Assembly: GCA_016188785.1 (NCBI GenBank)
Contig: JACPHD010000039.1
Location: 1-47,906 of the forward strand
Origin: Parcubacteria group bacterium
GTDB lineage: Bacteria; Patescibacteriota; Patescibacteriia; Patescibacteriales; GWC2-42-12
DNA length: 47,906 bases
Direction: 5' to 3'
Below the pieces are notes generated by a model. The model was given only the letters and a program-made list of their open reading frames with translations. It was not told where the DNA came from and searched no databases. The position numbers were made by a program, and so were the translations under genes. Numbering within the stretch: the stretch's first letter is position 1; each line of letters starts with the position of its first letter. Below, one piece after another: positions 7,760-14,244 of this stretch.

Positions 7760-8432
7760 ACTAGCCAATATCACGAAAATTTATCCGCCGGATATTACGG
7801 CTTTGCATAAAGTAAATTTACATATTAAGCCAGGCGAGTTTATTTCCATCGTCGGCCAGTCAGGTACGGGTAAAACCACTCTGGTTAAGCTCTTAATCAG
7901 CGAGGAAAAAGCGGATCAGGGAAAAATTATTGTGGGCGGCTGGGATATTACCGCTATTGGCCAGGCGGAAATTCCGATTTTGCGCCGGCAAATCGGCGTG
8001 GTGTTTCAGGATTTTAAATTATTGCATAAAAAGACCTTGTTTGAAAATGTGGCTTTCGCTTTGCAGGTTTGCGGCGAGCGGCAGAGGAAAATAAACAGTA
8101 TTGTGCCGCAAGTTTTAAAAATCGTGGGGCTGGAGAATAAAATGCATCGCTATCCTTTAGAGGTTTCCGGCGGCGAACAGCAGCGCGCCGTGATCGCCCG
8201 CGCCTTAGTGCACCGGCCGAAAATTCTTTTGGCTGATGAGCCGACCGGCAATCTTGATTCAATCAACGCGGATGAAATTATTGAAATTCTGCAGAAAATA
8301 AATAAGTTCGGCACGACTGTGGTGTTAGTGACTCATAACCGCGAGGTGGTTAATAAATTAAGAAAAAGAGTTATTACCATTGAAAACGGCCTGATCGTGG
8401 GCGACCAGGCCGTGGGCAAGTATATTTTATAA
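7752..8432 (+). CDS. ftsE: Cell-division ABC transporter ATPase FtsE
   Basis: The 226-residue ATPase has Walker A 'GQSGTGKTTL' near residue 37, a Q-loop in 'VFQDFKLL', the signature 'VSGGEQQRAVIARAL', Walker B 'ILLADEPTGNLD' and the switch His in 'VVLVTHN'. The phrase 'LADEPTGNLD' and the size fit FtsE. With FtsX it forms a membrane complex that activates peptidoglycan hydrolases at the division site. Its start lies inside the end of the carboxypeptidase gene, so translation is coupled. It is separated from ftsX by 223 bases holding a palindromic repeat. Confidence 0.92.
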   Translation: MIKLANITKIYPPDITALHKVNLHIKPGEFISIVGQSGTGKTTLVKLLISEEKADQGKIIVGGWDITAIGQAEIPILRRQIGVVFQDFKLLHKKTLFENVAFALQVCGERQRKINSIVPQVLKIVGLENKMHRYPLEVSGGEQQRAVIARALVHRPKILLADEPTGNLDSINADEIIEILQKINKFGTTVVLVTHNREVVNKLRKRVITIENGLIVGDQAVGKYIL

Positions 8433-8504
8433 TAGTACTTACGAATTTTGATATTTTAAGCAGTAATAAATAAAAGCAAGTAATGGCTTTTAAAATCTTT
8501 ATCA

Positions 8505-8581
8505 CCCACAAATCTACAAATCAGCTACAAATATAACGAATAGAATTTGTAGTATTTGTAGCCAATTCGTAGATTTGTGGG
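8505..8581. repeat. Palindromic repeat between ftsE and ftsX
   Basis: The terminal arms CCCACAAATCTAC and GTAGATTTGTGGG are perfect complements, and inner CTACAAAT/ATTTGTAG units continue the pairing. The whole could fold into a 77-base hairpin in the ftsE-ftsX message, where it might act as a processing or partial termination point. Confidence 0.75.
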
Positions 8582-8655
8582 CTATCAACGATTAAATATA
8601 ATAATTATTTTTAATTTTAGCTAAATTATTTAACTAGTAAATCATTAACTCAACT

Positions 8656-9570
8656 ATGTTTTTATTATCTTTTTTAAGAGTGATAAAATTCAGTTTGCAG
8701 GATATCGGCCGCAATATCTGGCTGTCGCTTATTACGGTAGTCATTATTACCCTGGCTTTGTTTTCGGTTAATTTGCTCCTGACCGTGAAAATTTTAACTT
8801 CGGCCACGGTGAGCGCGGTTAAAGAAAAAGTTGATGTGAGTTTGTATTTAAAAGCTGAAGCGCCGGAAAATTTAATTTTAGCTTTAAAAAGCCAGATTAG
8901 CAACCTTAATTCGGTTAAGCAGATTGATTATGTTTCTAAAGAGGCGGCGATGGAAAGTTTTCGGGTGAAACACAAAAATAATCCGGAAGTATTGCGAGCC
9001 TTATTAGAGCTGGGAAAAAATCCGCTGTCGCCGAGTTTGATTATCAAACCCAGAGATATAAATAATTATGAGGAGTTGATTGCCAGTTTGAATAAAATTG
9101 ACAATGATATAATTGAATCAAGAAATTTTGACGACCATAAAGCGATTTTAGCCAAGATCAATAATATTGCCGAAAAAGCCAACCAAACCGGCCTGTTCGT
9201 CAGCTCGCTGTTTGTTTTGATAACTATACTGGTGGTTTATAACGCGGTGCGGGTAGCTATTTTTACGCATAAGCGGGAGATCGGCATTATGAAGCTAGTG
9301 GGCGCTTCTACCTGGTTTATCCGCGCGCCTTTTTTAATTTCCGGCCTGATTTACGCGCTCTTAGGCGTGCTCCTGATAATTATTGTTATTTACCCGTTTT
9401 TAAATTTAATCCAGCCGTATTTAGCCACATTTTTTTCCGGCTTTGAAGTTAATTTATTAGCTTATTATAACGGCAATTTTCTCTTGATTTTCGGTTTGGA
9501 GTTTTTAGCCGCCAGTTTAGTTAATGTTTTAGCCAGCTTAATAGCTGTGGGTAAGTATTCGAAGGTGTAA
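8656..9570 (+). CDS. ftsX: Cell-division permease FtsX
   Basis: The protein has the FtsX layout: one N-terminal membrane segment (about 20-43), an extracytoplasmic domain of about 125 residues ('VDVSLYLKAEAPE...VKQIDYVSKEAAMESF'), then three membrane segments in the C-terminal half with 'HKREIGIMKLVGAS' just before the last pair, the FtsX/MacB coupling motif. Length 304 is typical. It partners with FtsE. The stop is followed after 14 bases by the split tRNA-Gln on the opposite strand. Confidence 0.92.
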   Translation: MFLLSFLRVIKFSLQDIGRNIWLSLITVVIITLALFSVNLLLTVKILTSATVSAVKEKVDVSLYLKAEAPENLILALKSQISNLNSVKQIDYVSKEAAMESFRVKHKNNPEVLRALLELGKNPLSPSLIIKPRDINNYEELIASLNKIDNDIIESRNFDDHKAILAKINNIAEKANQTGLFVSSLFVLITILVVYNAVRVAIFTHKREIGIMKLVGASTWFIRAPFLISGLIYALLGVLLIIIVIYPFLNLIQPYLATFFSGFEVNLLAYYNGNFLLIFGLEFLAASLVNVLASLIAVGKYSKV

Positions 9571-9584
9571 AATTTTTTAGCTAC

Positions 9585-9816
9585 GCGGGACAGGGATTCG
9601 TCCCGAGTTAATCTCGGGACGCCACGGGTTTATCCCGTGGCTAACCACCTGATAAACGGCTTTCCCGCACAAAGCTCGGGGACAGGGATTCGAACCCCGA
9701 TTAAAGGCTCCAAAGGCCTCTGTCCTACCCTTAGACGATCCCCGAGCTTTGCGCGGGACCGCTGTCTTATTTATCCGCCAAAGCGTTAGCGACGGCGGGC
9801 CGTTGGACGACCCCGC
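9585..9816 (-). pseudogene. Split tRNA-Gln relic enclosing the intact tRNA-Gln
   Basis: Fragments of a second tRNA-Gln flank the intact one. The outer acceptor arms (GCGGGAC at 9585-9591 and GACCCCGC near 9809-9816) still pair, with two G-U pairs. The T-arm piece is interrupted by a TCCCGAG/CTCGGGA hairpin (9601-9620). The D-arm piece is interrupted by a second palindrome (about 9777-9801). The anticodon loop is opened and holds CCCGC-CAAAGC arms with the intact tRNA between them. Three separate palindromes therefore lie in the three loops of one tRNA. Confidence 0.6.
9675..9745 (-). tRNA. tRNA-Gln (anticodon UUG)
   Basis: The reverse strand gives acceptor TCGGGGA/TCCCCGA, D-arm GTC...GAC with AGGGTAG in the loop, anticodon stem GAGGC/GCCTT around loop CTTTGGA (anticodon TTG), and T-arm CGGGG-TTCGAAT-CCCTG, with G as discriminator. 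The flanks are complementary for about twelve further base pairs (CCGCACAAAGC against GCTTTGCGCGG), so the acceptor stem continues into a larger palindrome. Confidence 0.9.
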
Positions 9817-9844
9817 AATATCGGTAAGTTAGCCGCTTATTTTA

Positions 9845-10246
9845 TCAGAGAACATTATTTTTGATAAACTTAATAAAATCCTCTGCTATCGTGATAATTT
9901 CTTCGGTTTCCTCTTGGCTAAATTTTCTAAGAATCTCATAATCCGCTTCTTCGCGCGCGGTTTTTGCCTGGCGAAAATATTTTATGTATTTTACAGGTAC
10001 GTCCTTAGTTTTAATGAAATGCAAACTAAAAAGATTGATGATGCCGGCGTGAGTTTTCGCCATCAGTCCTTTAGTAACCAACAAAGAACTGGCCGCATCA
10101 AAAAAGGCATAGTAAGCCCGCGAGATAGCGTCGTTATACAGTTTGTTTTCCAAGAGAATTTTAGACGACTTAATTCTTTCCTTGGCGTTTTTTATTAAGA
10201 GCGAGGCTTGTTTTTTTCTATTTTGAGGAGATATTTTTATAACCAT
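9845..10246 (-). CDS. HEPN-domain protein of an MNT-HEPN module
   Basis: The 133-residue helical protein carries the HEPN pattern 'DAISRAYYAFFDAASSLL' with a downstream 'KTHAGI'. HEPN partners of minimal nucleotidyltransferases often act as toxins (RNases), and the MNT as antitoxin. It starts two bases after the stop of the MNT gene (MNT first, HEPN second), so the two should be co-translated. That order is opposite to the four modules of the array that follows. A role other than toxin, such as a binding domain, is possible. Confidence 0.8.
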   Translation of the reverse strand: MVIKISPQNRKKQASLLIKNAKERIKSSKILLENKLYNDAISRAYYAFFDAASSLLVTKGLMAKTHAGIINLFSLHFIKTKDVPVKYIKYFRQAKTAREEADYEILRKFSQEETEEIITIAEDFIKFIKNNVL

Positions 10247-10248
10247 TA

Positions 10249-10581
10249 TTAGATTGTTATTCCGTCTTGCTTGACTGACAGCATGAACGGCGTTTCTAGT
10301 GAACGAAGTTTTTTATATTCATTGCTGGAGTAGATATGGGGGGAAATATCAACTTGTTGCTTTAAAAAAATATCAGTCGCCACGTCGGAAATAAGGCGGC
10401 GTTTTTCCGGAGTTGTCCGTTTAAGTACAATCAAAATATCAATATCCGAGCCAGGCTTAAAATCGCCCCGCGCTTTAGAGCCGAATAAAATCAGCTTTGG
10501 CCTTTCATCTTCTAAAGTTCTCGCAAGCCTATCTTTAAAGTAAGCTATAGCGATGGTATCTTTTAATGGTATTTTTAGCAT
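10249..10581 (-). CDS. Minimal nucleotidyltransferase (MNT), probable antitoxin
   Basis: The polymerase-beta-type core is visible: 'LILFGSKARGDFKPGSDIDILIVL', that is GS followed by a D-x-D pair, at residues about 30-53. Length (110) fits MntA-like proteins. In studied pairs (MntA/HepT) the enzyme AMPylates the HEPN partner and so neutralises it; whether that happens here is inferred. It is the promoter-proximal gene of the pair with the HEPN gene two bases downstream. Confidence 0.82.
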   Translation of the reverse strand: MLKIPLKDTIAIAYFKDRLARTLEDERPKLILFGSKARGDFKPGSDIDILIVLKRTTPEKRRLISDVATDIFLKQQVDISPHIYSSNEYKKLRSLETPFMLSVKQDGITI

Positions 10582-10751
10582 ATTATTACTTTATCATATA
10601 TTACTAACTAATTTCAAGCCGAATAATAGTAAGTTAGCTACAGTTATCATAAAATATTTTTTAATTTTTGTAAAGCTAAAAATAAGAAAAATTATGATAA
10701 TTTATTAACTCTAATATTAGCCTAAAAACAATAAAAAAATTAAGTAGTCTC

Positions 10752-10780
10752 TTGACATTATTTAAGAGCTATGTTATGAT
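10752..10780 (+). promoter_or_regulatory. Near-consensus sigma70 promoter opening the plus-strand RNA array
   Basis: TTGACA (10752-10757) and TATGAT (10775-10780) are 17 bases apart, the ideal spacing. It faces away from the MNT-HEPN pair and towards the array of structured RNA units. No protein-coding frame with a credible start follows; the first element is a short RNA ending in a strong terminator. Confidence 0.8.
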
Positions 10781-10786
10781 GTAAGA

Positions 10787-10926
10787 AATTAAAATTAAAT
10801 ATAAAAAGCAAACGGAAGGAGAGAGCCATTTGCGACAACAATATTTAACTGTCTTTATATAAAAGGGCAATAAATATTGTGGTGCTCTCCAAGTGAAAAA
10901 CGCCATAATATTTATTGCCCTTTTTT
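10787..10926 (+). ncRNA. Short structured RNA, about 140 bases, of unknown family
   Basis: It lies between a strong promoter and a strong intrinsic terminator and has no ORF of note. Near the 5' side GCAAA and TTTGC form a small stem around a purine-rich stretch containing GGAGAG (10818-10823). The terminator loop contains CTCTCC (10885-10890), an exact complement, so a pseudoknot between leader and terminator loop is possible. It could be a stand-alone small RNA or an attenuator controlling entry into the array. I could not match it to SRP RNA, 6S RNA or a known riboswitch. Confidence 0.65.
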
Positions 10927-10927
10927 G
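10863..10927 (+). terminator. Strong intrinsic terminator of the short RNA
   Basis: The arms 10863-10882 and 10903-10922 pair over 20 base pairs (AAGGGCAATAAATATT and its complement plus four closing pairs with one G-U), around a 20-base loop, and a run of T follows (TTTTTT up to 10926). Confidence 0.85.
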
Positions 10928-11513
10928 TTAGCTTACTTTACTGATAAAGGCGAGAATAATGCGGAGGCAAGGGGGGTTAACCTCCATAATATGGAATTAG
11001 GCAATTGTCGGCCTTTAAATTCTATAACCATCCCCCGCATTATCCTCGTATTTATCGAGGTAAAAATGTTCTTTAAAATTCACCCAGCACTAATTTTTTT
11101 TGTGGCGAGAAAGATGGAGAGGAGAGAGACTGGCTGGATTGCGGGATATTCCCAAATTTGGTCGGCAAAAATTTTAAAAATTCCCCTTCATCTTTCTCTT
11201 CGGAGAAATGGTTTGTTCTTTGAAATGCTAATATTTTCAACGAAGCGTTTAGGGTAGTTAGGTAAAATTTTCAAGCACCAATTTTCAATTTACAATGAAT
11301 TTTCAATGAATTAATTTTCAATTTGAAAATTTAGTCATTGGTCATTCATTGAAAATTGGTCATTGAAAATTGAAAATTTCCAAGTGCTTTAACCGCTTCG
11401 TTGAAGGAGCAAAATGACCCGCGTCGCCGAGCTGGCGCTTGGCAAAAAACGCGGGTTGAGGATGGGGAAAAAAGAAAGAAAGAAAAAAGGAGAAAAAAAT
11501 GTTCTTTAAAAAT
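10928..11513 (+). ncRNA. Structured RNA unit of the array with three boxA-like motifs; no gene
   Basis: This gene-free stretch holds successive hairpin arms: CGAGAATAATGCGG against CCGCATTATCCTCG, CCTCG/CGAGG, GAGAAAGATG against CATCTTTCTC, and TTCAACGAAGCG (11236-11247) against CGCTTCGTTGAA (11394-11405). Inside the last pair sits an AT-rich palindrome of TTGAAAA-type words (about 11278-11380). BoxA-like motifs TGTTCTTTRAAA occur at 11067, 11214 and 11500. The 11236/11394 stem has a counterpart with compensatory changes at 14356/14537, which is evidence for a real RNA fold. An ORF at 10877-11257 in this stretch has no ribosome site and I treat it as spurious. Confidence 0.6.
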
Positions 11514-11576
11514 TAAGAGAAAAAATACCAACAAAAAATTGGGCAGAATACCCAATAGCCTTTGTTTACGCTGATA

Positions 11577-11801
11577 CTATAATAAATCAATAAGTTCGCT
11601 TACGGAAATTTTCGCCTGTTTTAAGATGCCGGAAAGCGTGCCAGTTTTTAGGTCTTTATTATGACAAGGCACGGTAACCGGCGGATGAAAATCGTCTTTG
11701 TAAAGAATATAGTGGCTGCCGCTGATACGGTCAAGCCTGAAACCGGCTTGTTTTAAGGCTTTGATTAGCTGTTTTGATTTAAGCCGGGGCAGTTTAGGCA
11801 T
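11577..11801 (-). CDS. hicA: HicA-family mRNA interferase toxin
   Basis: The 74-residue protein has the HicA double-stranded-RNA-binding-like fold pattern: 'LKSKQLIKALKQAGF' then 'RISGSHYILYKD', whose Gly-Ser-His contains the catalytic His, then 'TVPCHNKDLKTGTLSGILKQA'. HicA cleaves mRNA when not held by HicB. The start overlaps the end of hicB by eight bases, so toxin translation follows antitoxin translation. Confidence 0.9.
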   Translation of the reverse strand: MPKLPRLKSKQLIKALKQAGFRLDRISGSHYILYKDDFHPPVTVPCHNKDLKTGTLSGILKQAKISVSELIDLL

Positions 11802-12057
11802 AACAGCTAGAATTAGAGTTTAATTTTTGCTTAAGCGGATGCTTAAAGACGTCAATCTGGCGAAGTTCGGTAAATTCCAAAGGCACTTTTCGGCCATGCT
11901 TGATTAAGGATTTAATATAGCCTTCTACGGCATCGCGGATATTTTTTAAGGCCTCTTCGGCCGTGTCGCCTTCAGAAATACAACCGGGCAAAGCCGGCAC
12001 GGTTACGGTATAGCCGCCTTCTTTTTGGGGTTTTAATTCTACCGTATAGGTTAACAT
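11794..12057 (-). CDS. hicB: HicB-family antitoxin
   Basis: The N-terminal half is the partly degraded RNase H-like fold typical of HicB: 'YTVELKPQKEGGYTVTVPALPGC' style strand pair, then 'EGDTAEEALKNIRDAVEGYI'. No C-terminal DNA-binding domain is evident in the remaining 30 residues, so autoregulation would need the complex or another factor. It is the first gene of a two-gene operon with hicA and has its own near-consensus promoter upstream. Confidence 0.9.
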   Translation of the reverse strand: MLTYTVELKPQKEGGYTVTVPALPGCISEGDTAEEALKNIRDAVEGYIKSLIKHGRKVPLEFTELRQIDVFKHPLKQKLNSNSSCYA

Positions 12058-12124
12058 ATTATTAGTCAGTAATGTAAAATAATTTAAGAAAACAATCGCT
12101 CTAAGCGATTTGCTTTATATTTTG

Positions 12125-12153
12125 AATGTATCAAAACAATTTTTGGTTGTCAA
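12125..12153 (-). promoter_or_regulatory. Promoter of hicBA
   Basis: On the minus strand TTGACA (12153-12148) and TACATT (12130-12125) are 17 bases apart, about 70 bases before the hicB start. The -35 lies at the edge of the adjoining structured RNA unit, a placement shared by other modules of the array. Confidence 0.7.
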
Positions 12154-12154
12154 A

Positions 12155-12264
12155 TTAAGCCAGTTAAGGCAAATTTATTTTTTTCCGAGTTTATCGTTTG
12201 GCCTGCCATGAGTCTTGCCGAATGGCGGATTCAGCAGAGGAGAGAAAAGTGTTCTTTGAAAATT
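12155..12264 (+). ncRNA. Array RNA unit, family II, with boxA
   Basis: This unit begins AATTAAGCCAGTTAAGGC (a small GCC...GGC hairpin), runs through TTTTTTCCGAGT, a GGCCTGCC...GGCGG region containing GAGTCTTGCCGAATGGCGG, and ends AGAGGAGAG before the boxA-like TGTTCTTTGAAA (12250-12261), three bases from the stop codon of the convergent MNT gene. It closely matches 18975-19084 along its length, and its 3' part matches 15635-15686. No ORF. Confidence 0.6.
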
Positions 12265-12597
12265 TTATTTCAGTTTTATTTCAATGCCGGTAGTTTTAAT
12301 TTCGTTAACCAAAGAACTATATTTATCATTAAAATCTTTCGGGTTAAAACCGACCGGCTCAATGGTATAGTTCATGTTAAAAGTTAATTTTGACCAAAGA
12401 TAATTCATGGCGCTCCAGCTGTCTTTGAATTTCGGCGAGACAACACACAAATCAACATCGCTCCATTTATGCTGTTTACCCTTAGCGAAAGAACCGAATA
12501 AAATAATTTTTTCAATCGGCAGATTATCGTTTTTCAGCTCATTGACGTATTTAAGGATGTTATTATTTAGTTTTTTTGGTATTGTTTTTTTAGCCAT
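12265..12597 (-). CDS. Minimal nucleotidyltransferase of an array MNT-HEPN module
   Basis: The active-site motif 'ILFGSFAKGKQHKWSDVDLCVV' gives GS plus DxD at residues about 33-54, and the tail 'IEPVGFNPKDF' is shared with the MNTs at 17327 and 18225. It overlaps the upstream HEPN gene by 31 bases, an order (HEPN first) shared by all four pairs of the array. As the second gene, it would be made only with its HEPN partner. Antitoxin activity by nucleotidylation is inferred from the family. Confidence 0.82.
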   Translation of the reverse strand: MAKKTIPKKLNNNILKYVNELKNDNLPIEKIILFGSFAKGKQHKWSDVDLCVVSPKFKDSWSAMNYLWSKLTFNMNYTIEPVGFNPKDFNDKYSSLVNEIKTTGIEIKLK

Positions 12598-12968
12598 AGA
12601 AAAAGGCGTTTAGTAATGTTTAGATAATTTTCCGTATAGGATCGGTCGGCCAGTTTATAGAGATTTCTTTTGATATCGCCATAACGGCCAGCTATGTTAA
12701 ATTTAGTAATTTCCCGAAAGTTATTTCTTTGTTCCAAGGTAAATTCCAGATCGGCTAATTCAGCTAATTTTTCCAGATTATGAAGATAGGGCGCGGCTTG
12801 CTGCCTATTTTTCACCACTAATCCTTTTAGCTGTTTTTCCAGAGTTAAATGGCAAAAAAATAAACAAGCGTCATAATGCTTAGTTTTAAATAAATCTTCC
12901 GCTGTCCGCCAATCTTTTAAAGCCGCGTTTTCCCAATATAAAATATGCTGTTTTAATTGTTTGTCCAT
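12567..12968 (-). CDS. HEPN-domain protein of an array module
   Basis: The 133-residue protein has the HEPN core 'TKHYDACLFFCHLTLEKQLKGLVV' and is clearly paralogous to the one at 17641-18033 (shared 'LFKTKHYDACLFFCHLTLEK'). The classic RNase motif R-x4-6-H at the C-terminal side is not evident, so a catalytic toxin role is uncertain. It is the first gene of its operon, with its own promoter (TTGACT, 17 bases, TAATTT) whose transcript would start next to the ATG. Confidence 0.8.
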   Translation of the reverse strand: MDKQLKQHILYWENAALKDWRTAEDLFKTKHYDACLFFCHLTLEKQLKGLVVKNRQQAAPYLHNLEKLAELADLEFTLEQRNNFREITKFNIAGRYGDIKRNLYKLADRSYTENYLNITKRLFLWLKKQYQKN

Positions 12969-12974
12969 ACTAAT

Positions 12975-13003
12975 AAATTAGCATTGATAGCTTAATTAGT
13001 CAA
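12975..13003 (-). promoter_or_regulatory. Promoter of the HEPN-MNT pair at 12.3-13.0 kb
   Basis: Minus-strand TTGACT (13003-12998) and TAATTT (12980-12975) are 17 bases apart. The start point would fall at or next to the HEPN ATG (12968), so a leaderless message is likely. Confidence 0.5.
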
Positions 13004-13009
13004 AATGTT

Positions 13010-13201
13010 AGATTTAAGCGATAAGCAAATTGGACATAAAAATATTGTGTCCAGCTTGCTTTCCGTTTGGAAAGTGAAAACTCAAGCCGCGCGTCATCAG
13101 CGATTTGGGTGAAAAATGAAAAAATAAAGCCTACGGGCGCCTCTCCGAGTTAGCCATTGGCTCGGTGATGATAGGGGTTTCTCTAAGAAAGGAGGAAAAA
13201 A
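13010..13201 (+). ncRNA. Array RNA unit, family I, 5' part with conserved short-ORF leader
   Basis: It starts with AGCAAATTGGACATAAAAAT, the shared start of family I. GGACAT/GTGTCC closes a hairpin, then CTTTCC-GTTT-GGAAAG, then a CAGCGA arm after CCGCGCGTCAT. From about 13127 the sequence is nearly identical to 19801-19868: CTCCGAG...CTCGG hairpin, then GATGA, AGGGGTTTCTC and AAGAAAGGAGG. The last part is the ribosome-binding site of the short ORF that follows and can pair with the CTC just before it, so translation may be controlled by folding. Confidence 0.6.
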
Positions 13202-13351
13202 ATGGCAGAGATAAGTTTAAGGAAAAAAATAAGGGATGAACAGGTTAAGGCGGCAATCGCCGCCCAAGAACGCCGGGACAAAACCGGCAAAGATGAGGGG
13301 CCGAAGGAGAAGTCCCCAATACCGTACGATGCCTGGATGCACGTACGGTAG
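13202..13351 (+). CDS. Short basic ORF in array RNA unit (49 residues)
   Basis: The ATG follows a full Shine-Dalgarno (AAAGGAGG, about seven bases before). The product is hydrophilic and charged, with 'RKKIRDEQVKAAIAAQERR' near the N-terminus. I recognise no family. Its upstream leader is nearly the same as the leader of the unrelated zinc-ribbon ORF at 19877, which suggests both are payloads of one expression device. Its stop lies just before a hammerhead core. Coding status rests on the ribosome-binding site and leader only. Confidence 0.5.
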   Translation: MAEISLRKKIRDEQVKAAIAAQERRDKTGKDEGPKEKSPIPYDAWMHVR

Positions 13352-13357
13352 GTAATA

Positions 13358-13412
13358 AACAGTCTCGGATGCGTGTCCGGGCTGATGAGTTCAAAAGAGC
13401 GAAAATTGGATC
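13358..13412 (+). ncRNA. Hammerhead ribozyme core, copy 1 (probably impaired)
   Basis: Stem I CTCGGA (13364-13369) pairs with TCCGGG (13376-13381, one T-G). The core CTGATGA is at 13382-13388, stem II GTTC-AAAA-GAGC follows, then GAAA at 13401-13404 and AATTGGATC. The base expected to be U16.1 is G here, so stem III and cleavage are doubtful. A GGCGCT/AGCGTC hairpin follows before the boxA at 13443. Confidence 0.7.
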
Positions 13413-13442
13413 ACGGCGCTATTTTTAAAAGCGTCGGGTAAA

Positions 13443-13454
13443 TGTTCTTTGAAA
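13443..13454 (+). promoter_or_regulatory. boxA-like motif (representative)
   Basis: TGTTCTTTGAAA matches the boxA consensus of rRNA operons (TGYTCTTTRAMA), the binding site of NusB-NusE. The same motif with at most one change is found at 11067, 11214, 11500, 12250, 13443, 14338, 15675, 17312, 18219 and 19073, all on the plus strand. Seven of these lie 0-25 bases from the stop codon of a convergent minus-strand gene. Confidence 0.55.
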
Positions 13455-13462
13455 AAGTTATT

Positions 13463-13813
13463 TCAGCGATCGGATTTTCTATAAATCCATTTGCCTTTTT
13501 GTTTGGCTTTTGACATTATGGCCGAGTATTTTTCTATGTTAGAAAATTCTTTTGGCGTATAACCGATAATATCCATGGCAACCTGGTAGCTAACCTTGTC
13601 TCTAGTGTGATTCAAAAGGCTTAGCCGCTTGTCAAAGTCATACTTTGCAAAGTCTTTGGAGATAACTGCTAAATCCACATCACTATGTTTGGTTGGTTTG
13701 CCCCAGGCAAATGAGCCGAATAATAAAACACTGTCAACCCGGATTTTATTTTCCAGGGTACTAATATAATGATTGATGATTTTTTTGGGAAATTTTACTG
13801 TGGTTTGAGCCAT
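13463..13813 (-). CDS. Minimal nucleotidyltransferase of an array module
   Basis: 'LLFGSFAWGKPTKHSDVDLAVI' gives GS plus DxD near residues 30-50; the C-terminal part 'DIIGYTPKEF' corresponds to the 'EPVGFNPKDF' motif of the other array MNTs. At 116 residues it is a typical MNT. It overlaps its HEPN partner by 19 bases. It is more diverged from the 12.3 and 17.3 kb copies than they are from each other. Confidence 0.82.
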   Translation of the reverse strand: MAQTTVKFPKKIINHYISTLENKIRVDSVLLFGSFAWGKPTKHSDVDLAVISKDFAKYDFDKRLSLLNHTRDKVSYQVAMDIIGYTPKEFSNIEKYSAIMSKAKQKGKWIYRKSDR

Positions 13814-14184
13814 AAAAATAATTTTTTAGTATGGATAAGCAATTCTTTGGCGATTTTTCTATTAGGGCTGGATAATGGTTTATAGATTAAATCTGGATAA
13901 CGCGAACGTAAATAAAATTTGTTTAATTCTTCTAAAAGCGTTGTCTGCTGTTTTGATAAATTTATTTCGGCCAGAGATGACAGGCGCGGCAGATCATGAA
14001 TTTTAAGCAGTTCTTTCTTTTTCTTGATGATAATCATTTTTAGCGCTTTCTCAATTGTCTGGTGGCAATGCCAAAGAACCAAAAGATAGGTCCAGTGAGT
14101 CGGTTTTGGACTGTTAAATAATCTTTTGGCCGCATCCAGATCAGATTGAGCAAATAAAATCCATTTTTGAAGAATTAGTTTCAT
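13795..14184 (-). CDS. HEPN-domain protein of an array module
   Basis: A 129-residue helical protein with 'QSDLDAAKRLFNSPKP' and 'LLVLWHCHQTIEKALKMIIIKK', matching the HEPN helix pair seen in the other modules ('CHLTLEK'). Partner of the MNT gene that overlaps its end. A good promoter lies about 50 bases upstream. The R-x4-6-H motif is not clear, so toxicity by RNase action is unproven. Confidence 0.78.
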   Translation of the reverse strand: MKLILQKWILFAQSDLDAAKRLFNSPKPTHWTYLLVLWHCHQTIEKALKMIIIKKKKELLKIHDLPRLSSLAEINLSKQQTTLLEELNKFYLRSRYPDLIYKPLSSPNRKIAKELLIHTKKLFLWLKPQ

Positions 14185-14212
14185 TAGTTTAAATCAAGTT
14201 TTATCTGCTTAA

Positions 14213-14241
14213 ATAATAACAAGACCAGGTGATTTTTGCAA
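14213..14241 (-). promoter_or_regulatory. Promoter of the HEPN-MNT pair at 13.5-14.2 kb
   Basis: Minus-strand TTGCAA (14241-14236) and TATTAT (14218-14213) are exactly 17 bases apart. As in the other modules the -35 touches the edge of the RNA unit. Confidence 0.65.
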
Positions 14242-14244
14242 GGT

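Noticed and set aside
10787-10926. SRP (4.5S) RNA, because of CGGAAGGAG
   Set aside because: The conserved apical loop GGTCAGGTCCGGAAGG context and the long rod are missing.
10877-11257. 126-residue plus-strand ORF in the array head
   Set aside because: It starts inside the terminator loop region, has no ribosome site, and its amino acid mix is random; the DNA is better explained by pairing RNA arms.
13140-13196. Fluoride or other known riboswitch in the short-ORF leader (GGTGATGA words)
   Set aside because: The conserved pseudoknot and spacing of the crcB motif are not met; no other known class fits.
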